DNA from: Eubacterium sp. UBA3279
GTDB taxonomy: Bacteria > Bacillota > Clostridia > Lachnospirales > Lachnospiraceae
Length of the DNA: 64,000 nucleotides
Assembly: GCA_002361775.1 (NCBI GenBank)
Contig: DETV01000106.1
Span: forward strand, 15,830 to 79,829
Direction of reading: 5' to 3'
Shown here: piece by piece, positions 32,724 through 40,816 of the stretch
Layout of the letters: every line of letters starts with the position of its first letter
How positions within the stretch are numbered: the stretch's first letter is position 1
The notes under the pieces: generated by a model
Told to the model about the DNA's origin: nothing
Databases searched by the model: none
The model's input: the letters and a program-made list of their open reading frames with translations, nothing else
Program-made: the position numbers and the translations under genes

Positions 32724-34133
32724 ATGAGAAATGGAGAACAAAGGGTGAAAAAAAAGAAAAACAGGCATATAATCAGTAAAGTGCTTCCTCAGAGTATAGG
32801 GGAAGAGATGGAGCTGACGCCGGGAGACGAATTGATTTCCATTAACGGACAAGTCATAGAAGATGTTTTTGATTACCATTATCTGGTGGATGACGACTAT
32901 CTGGAGCTTCTCGTTCGCAAAGAGAACGGAGAGGAATGGGAACTGGAAATTGAAAAAGATTACGAAGAAGATCTGGGTATAGAATTTGAGAACAGCCTGA
33001 TGGATGAGTATCGTTCCTGCAGAAATAATTGTATTTTCTGTTTTATTGATCAGATGCCGGAAGGAATGAGGGAAACATTATATTTTAAAGATGATGATTC
33101 CCGACTTTCTTTTCTTCAGGGAAATTATGTGACACTGACCAATATGAGCGATCACGATATAGACCGGATTATCCAATATCATCTGGCGCCGATCAATATT
33201 TCTTTTCAGACAACCAATCCTCAGCTGCGCTGCAAGATGCTGAATAATCGGTTTGCGGGAGATATTTTCCCTAAAGTGCAAAGATTGTATGAAGCGGGAA
33301 TCGAGATGAATGGTCAGGTGGTTCTGTGTAAAGGAATCAATGACGGAGAAGAACTGGAAAGAACGATAAAAGATCTGACGCGCTACCTGCCTCATCTTAA
33401 GAGTGTTTCCATTGTACCGGTGGGATTGAGTAAATACAGAGATGGATTATATCCTCTGGAACCATTTAACAAAGAAGATGCAGAAAGAGTTCTGGATACG
33501 GTTCATCAATGGCAGGAAAAGTTATATCCGGAGTATGGTCTGCATTTTATTCATTGCAGTGACGAATGGTATATTCTGGCAGAAAGAGAACTTCCCCGGG
33601 AAGATCAGTATGACGGGTATCTTCAATTGGAAAATGGCGTGGGGATGCTTCGTTTGCTGGAAGAAGAAGTAAAAGAAGCATTGCTCCATAGCGGTGAAGA
33701 ATCTGTAAAGAGGCAGGTTTCCATAGCCACCGGCAGACTGGCGGCTCCTTTTATCAGGAAAAATGTGGAACTGGTTGCCAATGTATACAAAGATTTGGAA
33801 GTGGAAGTATTCCCGATACGCAATGACTTTTTTGGAGAGATGATTACGGTATCCGGTCTGATCACAGGGCAGGATCTGATCGCCCAGTTAAAAAATCAGA
33901 AACTGGGGGAACGGCTTTTGATTCCTTGTAATATGCTTCGTGCCGGAGAAAATGTATTTTTGGATGATATAACGGTGGAAACAGTGGAGAAGGAGCTGGG
34001 TATTCCTGTCGTGGTGGTAGACGAAGACGGAGCTTCCTTTGTCCGGGCGCTGACGCAAAAAGAGATTTCAAAGAATCATAAAAGGAGACAAATATATGAG
34101 CAAGCCGATTGTAGCAATTGTGGGACGGCCTAA
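32724..34133 (+). CDS. DUF512 radical-SAM family protein with PDZ-like N-terminus
   Basis: 469 residues. Residues ~20-75 look like a PDZ domain (LTPGDELISINGQVIEDVFD), then the iron-sulfur motif CRNNCIFCF (CxxxCxxC) followed by IDQMPEGMRETLYFKDDD, and a C-terminal DUF512 region. This is a widespread family of unknown function (an FeS oxidoreductase type). ATG 32724 has AGGAAG upstream; GTG 32745, 8 nt after GGAG, gives VKKKKNRHIISKVLP, which looks like the family's usual start and suits promoter P2. It overlaps der by 38 nt. Confidence 0.85.
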   Translation: MRNGEQRVKKKKNRHIISKVLPQSIGEEMELTPGDELISINGQVIEDVFDYHYLVDDDYLELLVRKENGEEWELEIEKDYEEDLGIEFENSLMDEYRSCRNNCIFCFIDQMPEGMRETLYFKDDDSRLSFLQGNYVTLTNMSDHDIDRIIQYHLAPINISFQTTNPQLRCKMLNNRFAGDIFPKVQRLYEAGIEMNGQVVLCKGINDGEELERTIKDLTRYLPHLKSVSIVPVGLSKYRDGLYPLEPFNKEDAERVLDTVHQWQEKLYPEYGLHFIHCSDEWYILAERELPREDQYDGYLQLENGVGMLRLLEEEVKEALLHSGEESVKRQVSIATGRLAAPFIRKNVELVANVYKDLEVEVFPIRNDFFGEMITVSGLITGQDLIAQLKNQKLGERLLIPCNMLRAGENVFLDDITVETVEKELGIPVVVVDEDGASFVRALTQKEISKNHKRRQIYEQADCSNCGTA

Positions 34134-35421
34134 TGTGGGTAAATCTACCCTGTTTAACGTTCTTGCAGGAGAAAATATTTCGATTGTAAAAGACACGCCG
34201 GGAGTTACCCGGGACAGAATTTATGCAGATGCTTCCTGGTTAAATTACAACTTTACTCTGATCGATACCGGCGGTATTGAACCGGAGAGCAAGGATGTGA
34301 TCCTGGCACAGATGAGAGATCAGGCACAGATCGCCATTGATACGGCGGATGTTATCGTATTTCTTACGGATGTTCGTCAGGGACTGGTGGACTCCGATTC
34401 CAAAGTGGCAGATATGCTGAGAAGAAGTGGTAAACCAGTGGTTCTGGCGGTAAATAAAGTAGATAATTTTGAAAAGTTTATGCCGGACGTATATGAATTT
34501 TATAATCTGGGTATCGGAGACCCGATTCCAGTATCTGCATCCGGTAAGCTGGGACTGGGAGACCTTTTGGATGAGGTGGTTAAGTTCTTTTCTGTAGATG
34601 AGCTGGAGGAGGAAGAAAATGAAATTCCTCATATAGCAATAGTGGGAAAACCGAACGTGGGCAAATCATCACTTATCAATAAATTACTGGGACAAAACCG
34701 GGTGATTGTTTCCAATGTGGCGGGAACGACCAGAGATGCCATTGACACAAATGTGATGTGGAATGGGAAAGAATACGTGTTTATTGATACGGCAGGTCTG
34801 AGAAGAAAAAATAAGATCAAAGAAGAATTGGAACGGTACAGTATTATTCGTACTGTGACAGCAGTGGAGCGGGCAGATGTGGTCATTGTGGTGATCGATG
34901 CGGTGGAAGGAATTACAGAACAGGATGCAAAGATTGCCGGTATTGCCCACGAGAGAGGAAAAGGAATTATCATTGCCGTAAATAAATGGGATGCGGTTGA
35001 AAAGGATGATAAAACTATTTATAAATACACAAATAAGGTGAGAGAGACTCTGGCATATATGCCGTATGCGGAACTGATGTTTATCTCAGCTCAGACAGGT
35101 CAGAGACTGCCTAAATTATTTGATACGATTGATATGGTGTTGGAAAATCAGACGCTTCGTGTGCAGACAGGTGTGTTAAATGAAATTATGACAGAAGCTG
35201 TTGCCATGCAGCAGCCTCCTTCAGACAAGGGAAAACGGCTGAAACTGTTTTATATCACTCAGGTGGCTGTTAAACCTCCAACTTTTGTTATTTTTGTAAA
35301 TGATAAGGAACTGATGCATTTTTCCTATACCCGATATCTGGAAAATAAAATCAGAGATGCGTTTGGTTTCCGGGGAACTTCTTTGAAGTTTATCATCCGG
35401 GAAAGAAAAGGAGAAAAATAA
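34096..35421 (+). CDS. der: Ribosome biogenesis GTPase Der (EngA)
   Basis: 441 residues with two tandem GTPase domains, the hallmark of Der: G1 GRPNVGKSTLFN, G3 DTGGIE and G4 VNKVD in the first; GKPNVGKSSLIN, DTAGLR and VNKWD in the second. A C-terminal KH-like domain (TFVIFVNDKELMHFSYTRYL) follows. Essential for 50S assembly. The ribosome site AAAGGAG lies within the end of the DUF512 gene. Confidence 0.98.
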   Translation: MSKPIVAIVGRPNVGKSTLFNVLAGENISIVKDTPGVTRDRIYADASWLNYNFTLIDTGGIEPESKDVILAQMRDQAQIAIDTADVIVFLTDVRQGLVDSDSKVADMLRRSGKPVVLAVNKVDNFEKFMPDVYEFYNLGIGDPIPVSASGKLGLGDLLDEVVKFFSVDELEEEENEIPHIAIVGKPNVGKSSLINKLLGQNRVIVSNVAGTTRDAIDTNVMWNGKEYVFIDTAGLRRKNKIKEELERYSIIRTVTAVERADVVIVVIDAVEGITEQDAKIAGIAHERGKGIIIAVNKWDAVEKDDKTIYKYTNKVRETLAYMPYAELMFISAQTGQRLPKLFDTIDMVLENQTLRVQTGVLNEIMTEAVAMQQPPSDKGKRLKLFYITQVAVKPPTFVIFVNDKELMHFSYTRYLENKIRDAFGFRGTSLKFIIRERKGEK

Positions 35422-35422
35422 A

Positions 35423-36067
35423 ATGCTGGAGCGTTTGGTCTGTGTTGTAATAGGATATATCTGCGGCCTGTTTCAGACTTCATATATCTATGGGAAGGCT
35501 CATGGGATTGATATCCGCAGTTACGGAAGCGGCAATGCGGGTACTACAAATGCATTGCGGATTCTGGGAACAAAAGCGGGAGTCATTACTTTCCTGGGGG
35601 ACTGTTTCAAATGTGTGGTTGCGGTGTTGATTGCCTGGCTGATTTTTGGCAAATCCCATCCGGATAATTTCCGTCTGTTAGGTTTGTATGCATCAGCGGG
35701 AACGATTCTTGGACATAATTTTCCGTTCTATTTACAGTTTCGGGGAGGAAAAGGGATTGCGGCTACGGCGGGACTGCTGGTTTCCTTTGACTGGCGGCTG
35801 ACTTTGGCAGCTCTTGTGGTATTTCTTGTGGTTTTTCTTACAACCCATTATGTATCGCTGGGGTCTTTGCTGGTGTATGTGGTTTTTATGGGAGGAATTA
35901 TTCTCATGGGCCAGACCGGTCAGTTTGCTATGAAAAGCGCTGAGATATATGAGATGTATATTCTGGCGGGAGCATTGGCGATTTTGGCTTTCTGGAAGCA
36001 CCGGGCAAATATTGTCCGTCTGATTCATGGAAATGAAAACAAAACATATTTAAAGAAAAAGAAATAG
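35423..36067 (+). CDS. plsY: Acyl-phosphate:glycerol-3-phosphate acyltransferase
   Basis: 214 residues with about five membrane segments. Conserved cytosolic-loop motifs are SYGSGNAGTTNALR, GHNFPFYLQFRGGKGIAA and the C-terminal WKHRANIVRLIHGNE. PlsY transfers the acyl group from acyl-phosphate to glycerol-3-phosphate, the first membrane step of phospholipid synthesis. It starts 1 nt after der and is followed by gpsA, which supplies its acceptor. Confidence 0.97.
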   Translation: MLERLVCVVIGYICGLFQTSYIYGKAHGIDIRSYGSGNAGTTNALRILGTKAGVITFLGDCFKCVVAVLIAWLIFGKSHPDNFRLLGLYASAGTILGHNFPFYLQFRGGKGIAATAGLLVSFDWRLTLAALVVFLVVFLTTHYVSLGSLLVYVVFMGGIILMGQTGQFAMKSAEIYEMYILAGALAILAFWKHRANIVRLIHGNENKTYLKKKK

Positions 36068-36079
36068 TGGAGGTGTCAT

Positions 36080-37096
36080 ATGAAGAAAATTGGCGTAATC
36101 GGTGCAGGAAGCTGGGGAACAGCGTTGGCCTGGCTGCTGGCTAATAATGGACACGAAGTAACTTTGTGGTCTATCATGGAAGATGAGGTAAAGATGCTGA
36201 ACGAAACCAGGGAGCATACCTTAAAACTTCCGGGAGTAAAGCTTCAGGATAGTATTCTGATCACCACAGATCTTGAGACGGCTATGAAGGATAAAGATGT
36301 TCTTGTGCTGGCGGTACCTTCACCATTTACAAGAAGTACTTCCCATATGATGCAGTCCTTTGCGGCAGACGGCCAGTTGATCGTGAATGTGGCAAAAGGT
36401 GTGGAAGAGACTACACTGATGACACTCAGTGAGATTATTGAGGAAGAAATCCCTCAGGCTCGTGTGGCGGTATTATCCGGACCAAGTCATGCGGAAGAAG
36501 TGGGAAAGGGACTTCCTACTACCTGCGTTATAGGCGCAAGAGACAGAGAAACTGCAGAATATCTTCAGAAAATTTTTATGAGTCCGGTATTTCGTGTGTA
36601 TACAAGCCCGGATATTCTGGGAATCGAATTGGGAGCGGCTTTAAAGAATGTGATTGCCCTTGCGGCAGGCGTGGCAGATGGATTGGGCTACGGTGATAAC
36701 ACAAAAGCAGCGCTGATCACCCGCGGTATTGCGGAAATCTCCCGTTTGGGTATTGCCATGGGAGCGAGAGCAGAAACATTTTTCGGACTCTCCGGTATCG
36801 GAGATCTGATCGTAACCTGCGCCAGCGTTCACAGCAGAAACCGAAAAGCCGGTTATCTGATGGGACAGGGATATACCATGAAAGAGGCTATGGATCAGGT
36901 GAAAATGGTGGTAGAGGGTGTGTATTCTGCAAAAGCCGCTTTGGCTCTTTCAGAAAAATACCATGTGGAAATGCCCATTATCGTAGAAGTGAATAAGGTC
37001 TTGTTTGAAGATAAAAAAGCCGCAGACGCAGTGGATGAACTGATGCAGCGAATGAAAAAAGATGAGATTGTAGCTGATCTTTGGGATAAAATGTAA
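36080..37096 (+). CDS. gpsA: Glycerol-3-phosphate dehydrogenase [NAD(P)+]
   Basis: 338 residues with the N-terminal nucleotide-binding GAGSWGTALAWLLA, the catalytic lysine in GAALKNVIALAAGVADGLGY and a GLSGIGDLIVTC segment. It makes glycerol-3-phosphate from dihydroxyacetone phosphate for lipid synthesis, directly feeding PlsY encoded 12 nt upstream. It ends in a 24 bp hairpin terminator. Confidence 0.98.
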   Translation: MKKIGVIGAGSWGTALAWLLANNGHEVTLWSIMEDEVKMLNETREHTLKLPGVKLQDSILITTDLETAMKDKDVLVLAVPSPFTRSTSHMMQSFAADGQLIVNVAKGVEETTLMTLSEIIEEEIPQARVAVLSGPSHAEEVGKGLPTTCVIGARDRETAEYLQKIFMSPVFRVYTSPDILGIELGAALKNVIALAAGVADGLGYGDNTKAALITRGIAEISRLGIAMGARAETFFGLSGIGDLIVTCASVHSRNRKAGYLMGQGYTMKEAMDQVKMVVEGVYSAKAALALSEKYHVEMPIIVEVNKVLFEDKKAADAVDELMQRMKKDEIVADLWDKM

Positions 37097-37126
37097 GAAA
37101 CAGTTAAGAATAATAAAAGATAAAAT

Positions 37127-37180
37127 AGGAATCTCCCATAGAATTTCAGGCATTTTCCTGAAGTTTTATGGGAGATTCTT
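37127..37180. terminator. Bidirectional terminator between gpsA and the aldo-keto reductase gene
   Basis: A 24 bp stem with three G-U pairs (arms 37127-37150 and 37157-37180) and a 6-nt loop. Its arm shares CTCCCATAGAA and TCAGG, at nearly the same spacing, with the terminator at 2446-2509. Confidence 0.88.
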
Positions 37181-37232
37181 GTTTTGAAGCGGGAAATTAA
37201 AACGACTTTCCGCAGACATTTTTGTGAAAGGA

Positions 37233-38054
37233 TTAACGCAAATCTTCCGGAATACCGGCGCTTCGGAACTTTTCGTCCAACGCATCGATAGCTCTCATTT
37301 CAATATCATTCAGTTCGAAATCGAAAACATCTGCATTGGAGGCGATCCGGGCAGGATTGGAAGATTTTGGAATGACAGAGATGCCTTTCTGGATCAACCA
37401 GCGAAGACCGGTTTGTGCAGGAGTTTTTCCGTACTTTTTGCCAATCTGGATAATGGTATCCCGGTTAAAATAAGCGCCCCGGGCCAAAGGTGCATAGGCT
37501 TGAACAGCAATTCCTTTTTCCTGACAGTATGCTCTCAGTTCGGACTGATTCCACAGGGGATGATATTCAATCTGATTTACTGCCGGAACAATACCGGAAA
37601 TCTGATAAAGTTCTTCCAGATGATGAATCTCAAAATTACTTACACCGATAGCTTTTGCCCTTCCGGAAGCATAAATTTTTTCCAATGCTCGCCAGGTATC
37701 CAGATAGCAGCCCGGTACCGGCCAGTGGACAAGATAAAGATCCACGTAATCCATCTGAAGACGATCCAGACTTCTTTCAAAAGCTCCTTCAATATTTCCG
37801 ATTCTCTGGGCAGTATTCCATACTTTGGTAGTGATGAAAAGCTCTTCTCTGGGAACGGAGGAAGCTTTTACAGCCCGACCTACCCCGTCCTCATTCTTGT
37901 AGACGGAAGCGGTATCAATCAGGCGATACCCTGCATCCAAAGCGGCGCTGATAGCTGTCTCCACTTCATTGGGCGCAGTCGCTTTGTAAACTCCCAGACC
38001 TAAAAGCGGCATAGGATCCTGTGTATTTAAGGTCAATGAAGGTATTACCGTCAT
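37233..38054 (-). CDS. Aldo/keto reductase
   Basis: 273 residues, a TIM-barrel NADPH-dependent carbonyl reductase. The catalytic tetrad is visible: Asp and Tyr in YRLIDTASVYKNEDGVG, Lys in ELFITTKVWN and His in VDLYLVHWPVPG; the cofactor region IPKSSNPARI follows. Substrate unknown; members reduce aldehydes such as methylglyoxal or diketo acids. It stands alone, convergent with gpsA and divergent from the CODH/ACS operon. Confidence 0.93.
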   Translation of the reverse strand: MTVIPSLTLNTQDPMPLLGLGVYKATAPNEVETAISAALDAGYRLIDTASVYKNEDGVGRAVKASSVPREELFITTKVWNTAQRIGNIEGAFERSLDRLQMDYVDLYLVHWPVPGCYLDTWRALEKIYASGRAKAIGVSNFEIHHLEELYQISGIVPAVNQIEYHPLWNQSELRAYCQEKGIAVQAYAPLARGAYFNRDTIIQIGKKYGKTPAQTGLRWLIQKGISVIPKSSNPARIASNADVFDFELNDIEMRAIDALDEKFRSAGIPEDLR

Positions 38055-38250
38055 TATAAAATCCTCCTTATGTGATTCTCTAAATAAACAATTTTCCTCA
38101 GTATATCATGAAAATGTGAAATAAATAAGCAAAAAAGTGTTAAGAAACTTTAACATGATGCATTTCTGTATTTTTTGGCATTTTTTACAAAAAAAACAAA
38201 TGTATGAAAAAAAATACAGTTTTCTTTACCCATAAAATGAAGGAAGTCTA

Positions 38251-38279
38251 TTGAATATGATTGCAAAATGGAGTATAAT
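38251..38279 (+). promoter_or_regulatory. Promoter of the CODH/ACS operon
   Basis: -35 TTGAAT (38251-38256), 17 bp spacer, -10 TATAAT (38274-38279). This leaves a leader of about 60 nt before the His-rich protein gene. A TGTTAA-N6-TTAACA dyad lies upstream at 38138-38155. Confidence 0.65.
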
Positions 38280-38349
38280 AAATCATAATTGACAAAAGAA
38301 TGTCAGTCCTTTTTAAAGGTAAAAAATATATGAGAAAAGAGGAATGGAT

Positions 38350-38772
38350 ATGCATTTGATCAAAGATGAAAACGGCAATGTAATGCCCCATACTCACGGG
38401 GATGCACATACCCATGAACATACTCATGATGGTGTAGCGCATACTCATGAACACAGCCATGAGGAAGGACACGGTCATACTCATCACCATGATCACGGCC
38501 ATACACATGAATGTGATCACAGTCATGAATGCGGCGCGGGATGCGGGAACGCAGGTGAATGTAAGAATGAGACGATAGCTCTTTTAAGTTATATGCTGGA
38601 TCACAATGAGCATCATGCGGCAGAATTGGATCAGATGGCAGATAACCTGGAAAAACTGGGGATGACTGCAGCGGCAAAACAGATCAAAGAAGCAGTTTCT
38701 GATTTTCAGAAAGGAAATCTTCGCCTGAGTCTTGCTTTGACCACTGTAAAAGAAGAACAGAAGGAGGCGTAA
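38350..38772 (+). CDS. Histidine-rich putative nickel-binding protein
   Basis: About 140 residues. The first 60 hold some 21 histidines in HTH, HEH and HHHDH repeats, followed by four cysteines (ECDHSHECGAGCGNAGEC), and then a helical C-terminal domain (LSYMLDHNEHHAAELDQMAD and onward) of about 70 residues. Such tails store or deliver nickel, as in the CooJ and HypB proteins. First gene of the CODH/ACS operon, 5 nt before cooT, so nickel supply for the C- and A-clusters is the likely job. GAGG fits ATG 38350 (7 nt) better than ATG 38344. Confidence 0.8.
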   Translation: MHLIKDENGNVMPHTHGDAHTHEHTHDGVAHTHEHSHEEGHGHTHHHDHGHTHECDHSHECGAGCGNAGECKNETIALLSYMLDHNEHHAAELDQMADNLEKLGMTAAAKQIKEAVSDFQKGNLRLSLALTTVKEEQKEA

Positions 38773-38777
38773 GAGAT

Positions 38778-38960
38778 ATGTGTCTGGCTACTGTATATAA
38801 AGAAAGTGACGATACGGTAATCTGCAAAAATGTAAGCAAGATCACTGTCGAAGGCGATACATTGATCATCCGTGATATTATGGGAGCAGAGACTGCCGTA
38901 CAGGGAAGCATCCTGATGGTAGATCTGGCTAACAGCATTGTAAAATTAGAATGTGATTAA
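38778..38960 (+). CDS. cooT: CooT-family nickel-binding protein
   Basis: 60 residues of the small CooT family: MCLATVYKESDD at the start, then beta strands KITVEGDTLIIRDIMG and ILMVDLANSIVKLE. In Rhodospirillum rubrum CooT is a homodimer that binds one nickel ion through Cys2 and assists CODH maturation; Cys2 is present. The family was earlier labelled RNA-binding. It lies between the His-rich protein and metF in the operon. Confidence 0.88.
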   Translation: MCLATVYKESDDTVICKNVSKITVEGDTLIIRDIMGAETAVQGSILMVDLANSIVKLECD

Positions 38961-38976
38961 GATCAGATGAATCTAC

Positions 38977-38990
38977 AGACCGCAAGGTCT
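38977..38990 (+). other. GNRA-type intercistronic hairpin before metF
   Basis: AGACC-GCAA-GGTCT, a 5 bp stem with a GCAA tetraloop in the 74 nt cooT-metF gap. No T-run; one of several hairpins between cistrons of this operon. Confidence 0.4.
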
Positions 38991-39034
38991 TGGAGATAGA
39001 ATTAACTACAAAGATAATGTGGAGGTAAGTAACT

Positions 39035-39952
39035 ATGAAATTATCAGAAATGATGAAAGAGAAACAGCTCCTCTCTTTTGAGCTTTTCCCACCAAAAACA
39101 GACAAAGGAATGGCAAACCTTCCAGGAACAATTGAAAAACTCTGCGAGTTTAAACCTGAGTACATTTCCTGTACTTACGGTGCCGGCGGCACAAACGTAG
39201 GAAAAAACATGGATGTATGTAAGATGATCCAGGATGCAGGAACTGTACCTGTAACTCACTTTACCTGTATCGGTAATACCCGTGAGGGAATTAAAGATCA
39301 GCTGCAGAATTATCTGGATAATGGTGTTGACCATATGCTGGCTCTGCGCGGAGACCTTCCTTTTGGATGGACAGGAACAGGTGGAGATTTCAAATATGCC
39401 ACTGATCTGGTAGCTTACGTTCGCAAAGAGTTTGGGGACAAGATTGAAATCGCTGTTGCAGGATCTCCAGAAGGCCATATTTCCTGCCGCAGTCTGGATG
39501 CAGATGTTGCTGTTCTGAAACAGAAACAGGACAATGGCGCTGATTATATCATGACACAGCTTTGCTGGGATATGGAACAGTTCAAACGCTGGCAGGATAA
39601 GATCGACAAAGCTGGCGTAACAATGCCGGTTGACGTAGGTATCATGCCGATTCTGGATCAGGCTGCAACAATCAATATGGCGCTTTCCCGTAACGCATGT
39701 GTAATGCCACGTGCTTTGTGCGAACTGATTTCCAAATACTGGATTTTCCCGAATCCGTTTGATAAAGAGCCATTTGACGCTGCTGCTGCTCAGAAAAAAG
39801 AAGACTTTAAGAAAGCCGGCATCGAATACACGATCAAACAGATCGATGAATATCGCGCACTGGGCGTTAATGGTATCCATCTGTACGCATTGAACAAATG
39901 GAAAGATGTAACAGATATTATTAATGAATCCGGTATTCGTACACTGGTATAA
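39035..39952 (+). CDS. metF: Methylenetetrahydrofolate reductase
   Basis: 305 residues, a TIM-barrel flavoenzyme. LLSFELFPPKTDKG holds the conserved catalytic Glu, and CTYGAGGTN and ALRGDLP bind folate and FAD. It reduces methylene-THF to methyl-THF, the methyl donor for AcsE. In many acetogens metF sits next to metV, whose zinc/iron-sulfur product is needed for activity; here cooT and cooC flank it and no metV is in the window. AGGAGG-like site GGAGG 7-8 nt upstream. Confidence 0.93.
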   Translation: MKLSEMMKEKQLLSFELFPPKTDKGMANLPGTIEKLCEFKPEYISCTYGAGGTNVGKNMDVCKMIQDAGTVPVTHFTCIGNTREGIKDQLQNYLDNGVDHMLALRGDLPFGWTGTGGDFKYATDLVAYVRKEFGDKIEIAVAGSPEGHISCRSLDADVAVLKQKQDNGADYIMTQLCWDMEQFKRWQDKIDKAGVTMPVDVGIMPILDQAATINMALSRNACVMPRALCELISKYWIFPNPFDKEPFDAAAAQKKEDFKKAGIEYTIKQIDEYRALGVNGIHLYALNKWKDVTDIINESGIRTLV

Positions 39953-39970
39953 TTTTTAGGAGGTTCCTTG

Positions 39971-40741
39971 ATGGCACATGTAATTGCGGTAGCAGGTAAG
40001 GGTGGAGTTGGTAAGACCACATTATGCGGATTGCTGATCCAGTACCTCTGCGAACAGAAGAAAGGACCGGTTTTGGCTGTGGACGCCGATGCCAATTCCA
40101 ATTTGAATGAAGTCCTGGGTGTGGAAGTGGAAGCTACCCTGGGAGATATCAGAGAGGAGATTGCTCAGGCGGAGATTTCCAAGAACAATCCGATCCCGCC
40201 CGGCATGAGTAAAGCAGATTATGCTGAATACAGATTTAATTCTGCGCTGATTGAAGATGACGACTTCGATATGCTGGTTATGGGCAGAACACAGGGAAAG
40301 GGATGTTACTGTTTCGTCAATGGTCTTCTGCAGGCACAGCTTGCAAGACTGCAGAACAACTATCCTTATATTGTAGTGGATAATGAAGCAGGTATGGAAC
40401 ATATCAGCAGAGGAGTGCTTCCTGGTATGCAGACTGCTATTCTGGTCAGTGACTGTTCCAGAAGAGGTATCCAGGCGGTGGGCAGAATAGCTCATCTGAT
40501 TGAAGAATGCAATATGCATCCCCAGCAGATCGGACTGATTGTAAATCGTGCTCCGAATGGGGTGCTGAATGAGGGAACGAAAGAAGAGATAGAGCTTCAG
40601 GGCCTGAATCTTCTGGGAGTAATTCCTCAGGATGAACTGGTATATGAATTTGACTGTGAAGGAAAACCGACTGTGGAACTTCCAGAAGATTCACCGGTTC
40701 GTGCAGCGCTGAAAGAAATCGTTGCAAAATTAAACCTGTAA
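39971..40741 (+). CDS. cooC: CooC-type nickel-insertion ATPase (first copy)
   Basis: About 256 residues of the MinD/CooC P-loop family. It has the deviant Walker A AGKGGVGKTTLCG, VLAVDADANSNLN, GKGCYCFVNGLL with a CxC motif that binds metal at the dimer interface, and VVDNEAGMEHISR as Walker B region. CooC uses ATP to insert nickel into the CODH C-cluster. TTG 39968 is possible but ATG 39971 is preferred. It directly precedes the CODH gene. Confidence 0.92.
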   Translation: MAHVIAVAGKGGVGKTTLCGLLIQYLCEQKKGPVLAVDADANSNLNEVLGVEVEATLGDIREEIAQAEISKNNPIPPGMSKADYAEYRFNSALIEDDDFDMLVMGRTQGKGCYCFVNGLLQAQLARLQNNYPYIVVDNEAGMEHISRGVLPGMQTAILVSDCSRRGIQAVGRIAHLIEECNMHPQQIGLIVNRAPNGVLNEGTKEEIELQGLNLLGVIPQDELVYEFDCEGKPTVELPEDSPVRAALKEIVAKLNL

Positions 40742-40752
40742 GGGTATTTTCC

Positions 40753-40780
40753 CCTGCGGTTTCAGTGGAGAAACCGCAGG
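40753..40780 (+). other. Intercistronic hairpin between cooC and the CODH gene
   Basis: A perfect 11 bp stem CCTGCGGTTTC / GAAACCGCAGG with a 6-nt loop, followed by A residues, not T. On this strand it cannot be a normal terminator; RNA processing or protection of the abundant CODH message is likelier. Confidence 0.65.
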
Positions 40781-40816
40781 AAAAAATGTATGTTACAAAC
40801 TTTAAGGAGGTTTATA

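Noticed and set aside
38350..38560. A short tandem repeat or low-complexity artefact
   Set aside because: The CAT/CAC repeats encode an orderly His-rich metal-binding tail, in frame and with its own ribosome site, in a nickel-enzyme operon.
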